Shown: positions 29,119-39,669 of the stretch, one piece after another
Layout of the letters: each line of letters begins with the position of its first letter
Numbering within the stretch: the first letter of the stretch is position 1
From: Torulaspora globosa
Taxonomy: Eukaryota > Ascomycota > Saccharomycetes > Saccharomycetales > Saccharomycetaceae
Direction: 5' to 3'
Assembly (NCBI RefSeq): GCF_014133895.1
Contig: NC_050729.1
Coordinates: 558,001 to 622,000 of the forward strand
DNA length: 64,000 nt
The notes under the pieces: generated by a model
Databases searched by the model: none
What the model was told of the DNA's origin: nothing
Seen by the model: the letters and a program-made list of their open reading frames with translations, nothing else
Program-made: the position numbers and the translations under genes

Positions 29119-31557
29119 TTTCTTGATTTGATTTTTTGCTGTTCAAGGATTTCTTGTGATGGAGAAGTCTAATCTTCTTGAGTAGTCTTCTTGGTAGGCT
29201 TAAAATGAAGGCGAATAAAAATTAAGCTGAAAGTGAAGGACAGAGAAGATGTCTTCTTCTTGAGAATCGGTAATTTTCGTCTCCTTATATATGTCAGTTT
29301 TCTTCTTGGTGACACAAAAAAACGTCAGAGCTCGAATGACTGACATCTTGATTTCTTGCGCAGTATAATCGAGAAACTCCGAAAAACTGGGGCAGAACGT
29401 CAAAATTCCAGCAGGCGGTTAGCAACTATTGAGCACAGAATAGACTCATGTGGTTCTTACTTCGCCGGGATCATGCTGGTTTGCAACATGAACACATTTT
29501 TAAAATTGTTAAGAAATGATTCAAACTAAGAGAGCCTGTTGAAGCATTACGGTCCTTCAAACTGCTCTAAATAGGTCAGTACTCCCCGGTATGTTTATCG
29601 AAGTGATATCTTGTTGTTTTCAATGTTCTTTCCACGCCTTTCAGCGATGCCCCATGGATGTGTCAGAGACCTAAACATGAAAACAAGACAAAAGAAATTA
29701 AAAGAAATGAGGCTTCCTTATCATCTTACGACAGCGATAGCGTGAAAGGCTAACATAACCGGCTAGCTTCTTGGCAAATCAGCGGAAACCTACGTTTGGC
29801 CCAAACGAAGTAATCATGGTCATGGTTCAGGCAAAAGCGACCATCTGAGCCGATCTACGTTCTGAACCTCAACGCTTCGCTCTTGCAAGACGAATCATAA
29901 ACTTGAATAGCATTTTCGATCATTTACTGTTCATCACGGCTTCTAACTTTCCGTAGTCCTGCAACCCTGAGCATTGTTTGCAAAGACACACGAAGATATC
30001 CATCAAGCAGACCGCCGACTACCGACCGCCCAGCTGAGACTTTCTCCATTCTATCACTTCCCAATCTAGCCATTAACCCCCTAGTTTCTTTCGGACTTCC
30101 AGGCGTAGGCACGGGTCCCTATCGATCTTTAAACATTTTCGCAGGAAACCGTCACTTTGCATGGCAATCTTGAGGCAACGTCTGCTGAAACACTAACGTT
30201 TCTTGCCCGATTGGGCAGCTTAATTTGAAACACTGAAACAACAACCACCTTACAAGCTTAAAGCCTTGGCATTCTTTGCGAGCCGCACAATTCTACATGC
30301 AGCTTCCGGTTCCTAGTCGTTTCAGATCAGAGATCTGAAACATCTAAGACGAATTACCTTTTTAGTCTGTTGCGTATCCCGTAGCCTGTAACAACTGCTC
30401 CCACGCTGCGCCTACGTCGCCTTTTTTTTTTTTTGCCCTGTTTAGGTTATTAGCCTTTTAGATTAGACTACGGCGCGTAAGCTTTTTCCTTATTTTGCAT
30501 AGGCGACATCCGCTTTTCGCAAAAGGCTGGCCTTGATGCACAGGCGAAGTTATGCAATTTCATTGCACTTCTCTCGTCCAATGAGCGAATTTCCCTACGT
30601 GGGTACTAGGCAAACATGAAAAGAAGTTATGTCAGAACAGATCGAAGCTCATGATCAGGAAATCCGAATTCTAATCGTCCCAAACAGGGAATTTTCTTCA
30701 CGGAAAAGAATTTCCTTTCAAAGCTAATACAATCAACTCTAATTGACTCAACCTCAAACAAACTGTGAAGTGCAGCAGGCGTCAGCGCCAAGATACGTTA
30801 ACTGCAAAAATCGAATAAGGAGACACGTGAAAAGGACAAGACAAGCGTTACCCGACCCAAGTAACAATTTGTCCTTTCTCCCCTTCTCTGGTCGCGTTTG
30901 ACGAAGAGCTTTGTTTCTTGGGGCGAGCAGTGCGGGCCCAGCGTCCAGCTGGGGGCAACGAACAAGACCTCTTGCTCCGTAGTAGGGAAAACGCTTACTT
31001 TCCAAGAGTTCTGTCATGAGAAAGCGGACATGGGGATTTCACCTCTTAGTGGTTTCCCCATCTCTGTGTGTCTATTCTATGCTGATCCGGGATTTCGATC
31101 CGCAAGAAAGTGAATGAAATGCGTTCTTACCTTGTCTTTGTAAGATTCTATAAATTCTGAGTCCTGGGAGACGCTATCGGGATTGAAAGCAGGCCAGAGG
31201 CTGAACTGGGGTCTATAGGAGGCTTGTGTGGCCTGGTTTTTTTTCTTTCACCTTCTGCTTGTTATTCGTCAGGTGCCTCAGAGAGCGTGTGAAGGCGCAT
31301 ACTAAAAAATTTGAAGGCAAATCGAACAGAGCCAATAAGACCTCATCGCTTTTACTTTATTAAACCGGGAAGAAGGTTCTTCTTTGTTTTGCGTGTCGTC
31401 TGATAACGGAGACTAGGCTTATTTCGTTTGGCTTTACGGCTTACTGCGAATCTTCCTCGCTAGAGGCTGCTTTAAGGAGTCCTAAACGTGGTGTTTGTGT
31501 TTCTTTCGCCTGACAAATATTGAGTAGGAACGTTTTAGGGCGTATCAACTGCAAGAG
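29119..31557. other. Long gene-poor region upstream of SAT4
   Basis: About 2.4 kb with no confident gene. The left 250 bases are the promoter of copy B; the rest includes a T tract near 30420 and the SAT4 promoter. Short frames on both strands look like chance frames. No tRNA or LTR was recognised. Confidence 0.45.
29284..29319 (-). promoter_or_regulatory. TATA box and middle-sporulation-element match upstream of copy B
   Basis: TATATAAG is read on the minus strand at 29291-29284, about 170 bp before the ATG. GACACAAAA is at 29311-29319 on the plus strand, a full match to gNCRCAAAW. These elements work in either orientation. The same pairing occurs upstream of copy A. Confidence 0.45.
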
Positions 31558-33282
31558 ATGATTGCCAATAGAGAGGCTGAGAGGAGCTCTGCGTCGACGG
31601 TGTCGAGAAGGAATACCCTGTCGAAGATGGCAAGACTGTTTGGGGCTGGAACAGGTTCGAAATCATCTGTCACTGTTGCTTCAGATACACATCAAACTAC
31701 CCCAAAGCTTCTTACGGTGGATCCGCTGCCGAGCGCTAACTGTCAAGCCAAGTCGAAAAAAGCGGGCGGCTTGCCGACTTCTGGTTTGGTAGCGGCTCAT
31801 TCGCCAGTTAGCGGTGGCAAGCCTGTGATCTCGCCACTGACTTCCTCATCTTCGTCGTCAATAAGGTCGTCAATGTCCGGCATGTCTTTGTCGTCTACCT
31901 CTCCGACTACAGCTAACGGGTCGTCTTCTCAAGTGAGAGATGAGTCTAAGCAGCCATCGGTCAACCACTCCAGTGTGAACGTTGCTAATCATGGCAGTGT
32001 CACCAATCTGTTGGCGCTTAGCTCTTCTGGGCCTGCATGCGGTCGTTTTGTGGTACATGAAGACGGTTCGCACGAGCACCATTTGAAGAACGCAAAGAGG
32101 CAGGAAAAGCTGACCAGCATGTTCAAGAATATGGTTGGCGCTCAGAAGATACGTGGCCAGGCCAAGTCTGCGGTTCCCGACATCATGGTGGACGCCAAGA
32201 ATAGCAATCAACATAGAACAGATCCGCCAACCCTGTTCGCCGGTTTGATGAGACAAATGGCAAGTATGAATGAGAATGGTGGCGAATCGGTGCCATTTAG
32301 TGGAGCGTCCGATGGCAGCGAGAAAAGATGGTACAAAAGTGCGGCAGGAGCGGATTCTTCAACTTCAATCTCCGCTGCGCTGAGTAACTTTGACTCGCGC
32401 TGCTTTGCCGAGAAGTACGGTCGTTGCCAAGAAGTTCTTGGTAAAGGTGCATTCGGCGTGGTTAGAATTTGTCACAAGAAGAATCCTTCACCGACCGGTA
32501 ACAATAAGGAGATTCTTTATGCTGTAAAGGAATTCAAGAGGCGATCTAACGAACCAGCTGCGAAATTTTCCAAAAGGCTAGCATCCGAATTTTGCATTTC
32601 ATCCTCTCTGCGTCACACAAACATCATCATGACATTTGATTTATTCCAGGATGCGAAGGGTGATTACTGTGAAGTTATGGAGTATTGTGCTGGTGGTGAC
32701 TTGTTCACATTAATTGTCGCCGCAGGAAAACTGGAATACCTGGAGGCAGATTGTTTTTTCAAACAGCTAATACGAGGTGTTGTCTATATGCATGATATGG
32801 GTGTTTGCCACAGAGATCTGAAGCCTGAGAACCTCTTGCTCACATCTCAAGGAACTCTGAAAATCATTGATTTTGGCAACAGTGAGTGTTTCAAGATGGC
32901 ATGGGAAAAGGATATTCATCTGAGTGGCGGTGTTTGCGGTTCAAGCCCTTATATCGCTCCCGAGGAATACAGCCATGAAGAATTCGATCCAAGACCAGTG
33001 GATATCTGGTCATGTGGTGTTATTTACATGGCCATGAGAACCGGCCGCCAGCTGTGGAGGGTTGCTCAGAAAGATGATGAGTTTTTTGCTAAGTACCTGC
33101 GAGGCAGAAAAGAAAAAGGCGGCTATGAGCCAATCGAAAACTTGAAGAGAGCTCGATGCAGAAACGTTATTTATTCCATGCTGGACCCTGTTCCGCACCG
33201 GCGAATCAGCGGAAAGCAGATTCTAAACAGTGAATGGGGCAGGGAGATTAAGTGCTGCAATGATGGTCACGCAATGAAGTGA
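31558..33282 (+). CDS. SAT4: Serine/threonine protein kinase Sat4/Hal4
   Basis: 574 residues (S. cerevisiae Sat4 is 603). Residues 1-285 are low-complexity Ser/Thr-rich sequence. The kinase domain starts near 290: VLGKGAFGVVRI glycine loop at about 293, AVKEFKRR lysine, catalytic HRDLKPENLL at H418-D420, DFG at D438, then SPYIAPEE. Sat4 and Hal5 are fungal halotolerance kinases that stabilise the Trk1/Trk2 potassium transporters and other nutrient transporters at the plasma membrane. Its position before RVS161 matches S. cerevisiae chr III. The single locus may represent the unduplicated ancestor of its closest relatives. Confidence 0.93.
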   Translation: MIANREAERSSASTVSRRNTLSKMARLFGAGTGSKSSVTVASDTHQTTPKLLTVDPLPSANCQAKSKKAGGLPTSGLVAAHSPVSGGKPVISPLTSSSSSSIRSSMSGMSLSSTSPTTANGSSSQVRDESKQPSVNHSSVNVANHGSVTNLLALSSSGPACGRFVVHEDGSHEHHLKNAKRQEKLTSMFKNMVGAQKIRGQAKSAVPDIMVDAKNSNQHRTDPPTLFAGLMRQMASMNENGGESVPFSGASDGSEKRWYKSAAGADSSTSISAALSNFDSRCFAEKYGRCQEVLGKGAFGVVRICHKKNPSPTGNNKEILYAVKEFKRRSNEPAAKFSKRLASEFCISSSLRHTNIIMTFDLFQDAKGDYCEVMEYCAGGDLFTLIVAAGKLEYLEADCFFKQLIRGVVYMHDMGVCHRDLKPENLLLTSQGTLKIIDFGNSECFKMAWEKDIHLSGGVCGSSPYIAPEEYSHEEFDPRPVDIWSCGVIYMAMRTGRQLWRVAQKDDEFFAKYLRGRKEKGGYEPIENLKRARCRNVIYSMLDPVPHRRISGKQILNSEWGREIKCCNDGHAMK

Positions 33283-34080
33283 CCAACATCACGCACGGCA
33301 GTCGAAATCCGTTCATTTCGGAGAAACAGTTAGTTTCAACGAACACCTCGGTTTGAGATCTTTGGCCGCTGACTTCGGAAACGTGGATAAGGCGAAGTGC
33401 TAGCCACGTTGTAAGAGTCAGACATCGAATGTTAAAGCTCAAGGACGAGTGTGACAGCAACTTTCCAGGCCAAGAAGAGATTTCCAGTGATGGATGAGCG
33501 TATCCACATGTCCTAGCTACCGCTGTCTTTCCCTCTCAAATTCATATTTCTACGGTCGCTCAGCAAAAGGAGCTCGAAGACGGTTTGTCGTAAGATCAAA
33601 AGCAGTTATTTGGCATCAAATGTTCCCCCATATGCGCAGGATCAATCAGTTAAGGTCATAGTTCTCAATATCGTCCGGACATGCGCGATAACGACTCGGA
33701 TATAATACTAACGCGGTCAGTTGAGCGGATAAACAGGCCGGGAGATAAGTGCACTCGAGACAAGCGAATGAGAGGGACTTGACTGGAACAGCTATGTTCA
33801 AAAGATGAAAAGAAGTCTATTCTATCTACTTTGATTCTTCATTACTAAACATCAAAAGTTGTTGATTTCCACGTATATAGTTACTTTCATCATCACCCAG
33901 CATCAACGCTCAGCGGCCCTCACTAAACTTGTCAAGACTCCAAACGAAGATAATTCAGAGGTTTTCAACGCCGATAAAAGCGAATCAAACTACTCAATCG
34001 ATAGCTCTTGCTTCGAATTTTAGTCAGGTTCAAGATCTGTTTGAGCCCGGGAAACTGGTGAAGATCTGGCACTTAGCCAA
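33283..34080. other. Intergenic between SAT4 and the SCAP-like gene
   Basis: About 800 bases, with nothing recognised beyond short frames. It must hold the SAT4 3' end and the promoter of the downstream gene, which is on the same strand. Confidence 0.4.
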
Positions 34081-37000
34081 ATGCGAAATCCTGACAGAAG
34101 AAAGAACTACAAGGCAAAATTTGGGCTGGTATTGCGTGACCGACTATGTGCTTGGATCGCTAAAGTGGTGAGACGCCCGCAAATTAATATTGTTCTGCCG
34201 TTATTAATACTCTCTAGCTTTTCCTACCACACTCTTTCAAATTTAACTATAACATGGCCTACCAGCGGCTACTTGAGCAGAGTGGAAGCCTGGGACGGCG
34301 AATCTGTTGGGGTCGAAGGTTTGCAAACTCGCAATCTCACAATGATACCGATCTTGGTTCGGTCGATTGATGAAAACCACAATATACTTGAAAAAAGAAG
34401 TCTCCTAGAATATATGGCATTTCAAAATAAGCTCATAGATGGTTTTCCGCAGGATGTGGCTCTGAATTCTTTCTTCAGGATATGGGACCACTCCTTAGAT
34501 ATACTGTATCAGGATAAGGTTCCGCTACAAACCATCAATGCGAAACACATTTTAATTCCACCATACTCCCTTCTGGAGACCTGGAAGGTCAATGGTTTGA
34601 TTTCATCAGCTGCAGGCTGCTTGATCTCATTATTTACAGATGGTAGCGACCTCCCTGAAGTCCAGCGCTTACTGCAAGAAAACATAGCACGCCTCAACTC
34701 CATATCCAATGTGACAACATTCCATATTCTGGAACCACGACAGGCGAATAGCACATCCAAGTTTGAAGCGCTCCAAAGATTTCGCGTTTTTGTGATAAGG
34801 ATTGGTAAGAATTGGAACATCGCTCTATCGCTGGTGTATTTGTCGTTGTGTTTGCATTTCTTCCTTTCTATGAAGATGCTCAGAAATTCGGTCAGATCGG
34901 TTATCGGCATGTCAGTTGCAATGATAGCACAATTAACTTTAGTGATAGCGTCATCCATCACTGTAACTGAACTGTTGTTCAAAGGATCCGATGATATTAT
35001 TCCCACTCGACTGCTTTGCTGGCCGATCATTTTGTTTTCGATGAATTCATTCCTTAGAGCGATACGAAGCTTATCGGAGGATAGCACTAAAGAAAGCCTT
35101 TCAGGACAGCACTCTGTCGAAGCCAAAAGTACCGGCACATCCTCAACTGTGCTTGGATCGTCAGAAATTGAGCGCGGCTTTATCTTCCGTCTTTCAGCTT
35201 CGCAATTTAAATGGTTAAAACTTCTGGTGTTATTCTCTGTTGCAATGGCGGTTATGATTCCGTTCGGTGGCAAAGCCACTCATTTCATCCTATTTTCCTT
35301 GTGGCTGAATGAACTTTTGAATTGCTCTTTTTTCATCGCTATAATAAGCCTGGATTGGAGAGGACGTGGCGATAATATTCTAGCCGAGAAGAGTAGTCAC
35401 GATGATCTGCTGTTAGATGCCGACGTTGCACCAAAATTTAATCACTTCGGTTATGAGCAGGTTTTCCAGATAATGACCTCTAGTGAAATAACCATCATAA
35501 TCGTTGCTTCGTATCTGCTCCTCTGTAACATGAGATTTTCTCTGGCTCAATCTTCGAGTTCATTATTTCGCAAGCTTCTGTCACATGCATGGTCCCAATA
35601 CACATCCCTTCGCTCCCCACAGCCAAAAGTTGGCCTTGACCTGCATTTCATCGCCGAAAGAGCTTTCTCTCCGGACAATTCAAATGTAAACAAACTCCAG
35701 GTGGTAGATCTTTCCATATGGAGTCCAGTATCAGTCGTTCAGTCCGAAAGCAGTAGAGTATTAGCAGAACTCTTGAACGATAAATCTGATTTAATGTCAT
35801 CGGACTTTTTCTATAAAGTGGACTTTTCCTATGCCCTTCAGTTTGCCGCCCTAATCGTGTTGGTACTATGCTGTACCTTGCTGGGATTACAGAAATTAGT
35901 AGCAAGCTCTGAAACAAGCAAAGCCGGCTTATTTATCGACTCAAGGATCGAGCATGTCTCCGATTTCTTAGCTGCAAAGAAGACGGATGATGCAGGCATC
36001 AAATCTGGGCCGACAAAGGAGGTGAACCTCGCAAATCTAGATCAATTCCATATGAAAGAGCTTTACAGGAATGGCCACGGGCTGGATATAATGAGAATTA
36101 CAACATCGAAGGCGCCTTTTATCGTTTCCGTTGGTTTAGATCACAAAGTATTTGTATGGTCTCCTTTAGTGAACCCAGTTCCAGCTCCAACAAAAATCCC
36201 TTTAGAACGCAAATTTTGGCCACTTTCTAAAGTGCTTTTGAGCAATGATGGAAACCTTGTTGCCTTTTTCGGGAAGAATGGAAACATATCTACTTGGTCC
36301 AGAAGGGATATGAAGTTCATATGGGAGGTAAAGCTCAAGGATTTAGCGGACAGTAATGTGCTCAAAGCAAACCTTTTGGAAGCTCTTTTCAGGAAAATTA
36401 CAGTACCTGCTTTCAAAAAGAAGCGGCTTCAAAACTCTACAAAACAAAGCGAAATTAGCGTTGGAAAAGTTAAGTCGGTTTCATCTGAATATGTGCCAGT
36501 AGTGGCTGGGGGACTCGATACTACTTATGAAAATCCCAACAAAAAGACTAATGAAGGAGATGAAATGAGTGAACTGGTTTTCGTGACCTCTATGGGCTTG
36601 ATATACAGCATTCGAGAAGACGGTGTCTTAGCAGTCGAGAGGCTAACTCCATCGAAGCATCGACTGACATCTTGCAAAGTTCTATCATCTCCTAGAGTGA
36701 ACGACAGGCTGGTTATATGCGACGAGGCTGGAGATATTTATATTGCTACCGTTGTGAATAACAAATGGCGGCCAAATAAGTTGAAGGTCAATTACGATCG
36801 AATCTTAAAACCTCGCTCTGTTACATGCGAACTAACAAACCATTCGACGTCAAATAATAATGTGACCGGAATCATGCGGGAAACAGATAATACGATTGAA
36901 CTGGTTCAGTTTGTTGGGCTACTTGTGCGTGTTTTGGGTAAAACAGCTGACCTTATAGACGCTCAGACCGGAACTGTTATTAAAAGGTTTAAAATTGATC

Positions 37001-37740
37001 ACTTCAAACCTAACACTCTTCGTGTATTTCACGATAACCCGACTCACTGTAAGTTCTGTGGCAGTGCATCGGTAGCTTCGTTCTCTATTGCTTACACGGA
37101 CGCAGTATCTGACCGCGTTACCATGCACACTTACAAGCTAGAAAGCAGAACTAAAACTAGTATATGCCTAAGAGTTGAACGTGATTTGAGGGAAATCCGT
37201 TGTTTAGGAATGGAATCTGCCGTTGAGACCGTGCATTACCTATACGATATAGAAGACTGGTGTGTTACAGATAGTAACATGTTAATCGGCATACGTAAAG
37301 TGCCACAAATGCTTGAGTCCTCGAAGGCTGGCTCTTCAAGCATGACAAGAAGCCTAGTGCACGATGGAGTTGCCTTACAACAAAGAAAGAACAGCAAACA
37401 GGAATTCAGTGATATTCATTCCGGATCCCATCTCATCCATAATATTTGGGAAGGTTGGACGATGTCTGCTGGTGGAAAGATTTTATTTCACAAGATACCG
37501 GTAGGCGTAACTGGATTAGTAACGGACAGATTAGGCCCGCTGAGTAAATTCGGTGTCAAAGCTGTCGTTGTTGGCTTCGGGAACATCATGGATATGCTTT
37601 ACGTGGGCAGCGAAGATCTGATATTCAGCACTGAGACGAGTGACAGCAACAAAGAGGAGACGAGCTTGAGATTCGTGAATAACCGTAGAGACAGATTTTC
37701 TCATAAAAGGATGCCTCTCAATTACGGCAATTTGGGGTAG
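34081..37740 (+). CDS. SCAP-like sterol-sensing-domain/WD-repeat membrane protein
   Basis: 1219 residues. TM1 is at about 33-55, followed by a large region of about 180 residues with several N-x-S/T sites (likely luminal). A five-helix sterol-sensing region covers about 241-430: SLCLHFFLSMKML, the third and fourth helices, WLKLLVLFSVAMAV near 377, then FFIAIISLDWRGRGD with the Asp at about 425 of the S-(I/L)-D-x-R pattern seen in SCAP. More helices lie near 469 and 583. The C-terminal half has degenerate WD repeats (SVGLDHKVFVWSP; GKNGNISTWS). This order and length match SCAP, or Scp1 of fission yeast, the ER escort for SREBP. S. cerevisiae lacks SCAP and its sterol-sensing proteins (Hmg1, Hmg2, Ncr1) have other layouts. 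It lies between SAT4 and RVS161, where S. cerevisiae has no gene. Confidence 0.85.
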   Translation: MRNPDRRKNYKAKFGLVLRDRLCAWIAKVVRRPQINIVLPLLILSSFSYHTLSNLTITWPTSGYLSRVEAWDGESVGVEGLQTRNLTMIPILVRSIDENHNILEKRSLLEYMAFQNKLIDGFPQDVALNSFFRIWDHSLDILYQDKVPLQTINAKHILIPPYSLLETWKVNGLISSAAGCLISLFTDGSDLPEVQRLLQENIARLNSISNVTTFHILEPRQANSTSKFEALQRFRVFVIRIGKNWNIALSLVYLSLCLHFFLSMKMLRNSVRSVIGMSVAMIAQLTLVIASSITVTELLFKGSDDIIPTRLLCWPIILFSMNSFLRAIRSLSEDSTKESLSGQHSVEAKSTGTSSTVLGSSEIERGFIFRLSASQFKWLKLLVLFSVAMAVMIPFGGKATHFILFSLWLNELLNCSFFIAIISLDWRGRGDNILAEKSSHDDLLLDADVAPKFNHFGYEQVFQIMTSSEITIIIVASYLLLCNMRFSLAQSSSSLFRKLLSHAWSQYTSLRSPQPKVGLDLHFIAERAFSPDNSNVNKLQVVDLSIWSPVSVVQSESSRVLAELLNDKSDLMSSDFFYKVDFSYALQFAALIVLVLCCTLLGLQKLVASSETSKAGLFIDSRIEHVSDFLAAKKTDDAGIKSGPTKEVNLANLDQFHMKELYRNGHGLDIMRITTSKAPFIVSVGLDHKVFVWSPLVNPVPAPTKIPLERKFWPLSKVLLSNDGNLVAFFGKNGNISTWSRRDMKFIWEVKLKDLADSNVLKANLLEALFRKITVPAFKKKRLQNSTKQSEISVGKVKSVSSEYVPVVAGGLDTTYENPNKKTNEGDEMSELVFVTSMGLIYSIREDGVLAVERLTPSKHRLTSCKVLSSPRVNDRLVICDEAGDIYIATVVNNKWRPNKLKVNYDRILKPRSVTCELTNHSTSNNNVTGIMRETDNTIELVQFVGLLVRVLGKTADLIDAQTGTVIKRFKIDHFKPNTLRVFHDNPTHCKFCGSASVASFSIAYTDAVSDRVTMHTYKLESRTKTSICLRVERDLREIRCLGMESAVETVHYLYDIEDWCVTDSNMLIGIRKVPQMLESSKAGSSSMTRSLVHDGVALQQRKNSKQEFSDIHSGSHLIHNIWEGWTMSAGGKILFHKIPVGVTGLVTDRLGPLSKFGVKAVVVGFGNIMDMLYVGSEDLIFSTETSDSNKEETSLRFVNNRRDRFSHKRMPLNYGNLG

Positions 37741-37931
37741 TGTCCGTTTAGGATCGTCTCGAGCAACGAAAAATGAGTATATATTCGAATACAATCAGTA
37801 AATAGTAAAGAAATGGAGAAACCACTCAAAGTGTAATCCCAGTATGATTGCATTAGTTGTGTTTTAAACGTAATTGAATATGACAGTCTAGACTAGCGAT
37901 CATAGACTCAGAGATGAGCTTTTTGTCACAC

Positions 37932-38729
37932 TCATTTGAAGCCCAAAGAGCAGATATCCAGACTTTGCATCTGCTGCAACAGATCAGCTATCTTATCATC
38001 TAGCAAACCATTAGCATAATCATCTCTTGATTGCTGATCCAAGTATTGTTGAATTTGAGCGAGTCTAGTGTATCCGTCTGTGCAAAATCTCAGTTGAATT
38101 TTTACCAATGCTTCAAAACTTGGATCATAGTAAGGAACTCTCAGCGCAATGAGTTGAGGTAACTCCTGCTTTAGTTGCTCGTTCAAATTGTCGAAGATAT
38201 CCTTAGCCAATGCGAGTTCCTTTTCGGATCTTGGCAGCTTTGAAGCGTCCTTAGCTGGTTTGTCAACCAGTCTACGGACCTTTGCCTTAGCGGCGTCATA
38301 ATCCTGTTTTTTATGCTCTCTCTTCTTGATAGCCTCGTCGATTTCTTTGAAATAGCCGGAGAACTTCGATACGGGGTCCAGCACTGCCTCTCTGAATGGT
38401 CCATCCAATTGTTTTACAGTCTCGGAGTCAAAGTCTTGAACGCATTGCAGATAATAGTTACCGACGTTGTAGCCACCGCTGCTTATATACTTCGAGTCAT
38501 CGTACAAGTTGGATATCACCTCGGCGACAGTAACTTGAGATGCCGTTACAGCTCTTATGGAATCCAGGTATCCTTTAGCTTCCTTTTGTAGGGCCTCACC
38601 TGCCTTCTGAAGCACTTTATAACGACGTTCCTCGATATCATACTCCTTATCGATGGTTTTGTCCACGTCCTTGACAATGACACTGTTCCCCGCCCTGTTG
38701 ATAGCCTTTTTAAAACCTTCCCAACTCAT
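37932..38729 (-). CDS. RVS161: Amphiphysin-like BAR protein Rvs161
   Basis: 265 residues, the same length as S. cerevisiae Rvs161. It begins MSWEGFKKAINRAGNSVIVK and is a single BAR domain throughout, with no SH3 domain, which separates it from Rvs167. Rvs161 pairs with Rvs167 to form a curved dimer that binds endocytic membrane tubules before scission, and it also acts in cell fusion. Its position, after SAT4 and before the ATO transporter, matches S. cerevisiae chr III. Confidence 0.97.
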   Translation of the reverse strand: MSWEGFKKAINRAGNSVIVKDVDKTIDKEYDIEERRYKVLQKAGEALQKEAKGYLDSIRAVTASQVTVAEVISNLYDDSKYISSGGYNVGNYYLQCVQDFDSETVKQLDGPFREAVLDPVSKFSGYFKEIDEAIKKREHKKQDYDAAKAKVRRLVDKPAKDASKLPRSEKELALAKDIFDNLNEQLKQELPQLIALRVPYYDPSFEALVKIQLRFCTDGYTRLAQIQQYLDQQSRDDYANGLLDDKIADLLQQMQSLDICSLGFK

Positions 38730-39669
38730 GATGACAAAGCTAAGACCCTCTTACCAGTGTTCAATGCACCCAATGGACTCTATCTTTGCGCCTCTTCATG
38801 AGATGAAATATTCCGCTAGTGGCTCCTTTTTCCTTTGGTTTTGTTCCCCTGGGTTGAGACACATACGCCTTAGTAAGCGGTGTACGGATGTGAACATCAC
38901 CATGAATGAGAAGTCCAATTCATAAGCGTTTCACATCAGTTGGAGGCTGTCCGGTCAGCCTAGAGATCTTTACAACTTAGGATAGCTTATTATGTTGGTA
39001 TGATGCTATGTTCAGAAAGTTCACGGCCTCTTAGGAGATAATTGCGTGATACTGACTGAACAATGAGATAGGGCTTTGTTTTATTTGCTAACCAAGACCC
39101 TGCAAGCTGCAGAAGCTTTGACTATTCTAAACTAGGAGAAATGGGCACGAAATCTACTCTGGTGCGATCCCGCCCAAATATTCTCCAAAGCGATCTCTCA
39201 AACCAAAGACCGACTGAAGCAGTTTATGGTAGCATGCTAAGCCCTACCACGGTACATCAAATGGAGCGGCTAGCACAAGCAAAACTTCACTGAATCGGAG
39301 TATGAAAATTATCGGATCTGGTGGTTTTACCTAATATATACGATAGTAGCCGATCGGCTCAACAACTCGTTCTTTAACGACAGTACGTCATCACTAGCAA
39401 CGGAAGAGCGATCTGTTGAGCACATGCGGGGAAGAAATCGCTAACTCCGAAGCCATCCCTCCGGATGTCTCTAGTGAAAAAAGAAATAAGATGAAGAGGG
39501 GTAGGTTCGGCGGTCGAGTAGCGAAAATGGTGCCAGCGTCACAAAAGAGAGTCGCTAGTAAAGTTTATTGGTCATGTCATGTCTTTTGAATATTTAAGTC
39601 TCTAGCATCAACTATACTGAGAAAGTGGACGCAATACGCACAGCGTTAGATTGCGTCTCATTCTTAAGG
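38730..39669. other. Intergenic between RVS161 promoter and ADY2 3' end
   Basis: About 940 bases with no recognisable gene, tRNA or repeat. Confidence 0.45.

Noticed and set aside
34509..35279. 256-codon open frame antisense to the SCAP-like gene
   Set aside because: It lies entirely inside the sense gene, whose conserved membrane segments explain the sequence; no independent motif.
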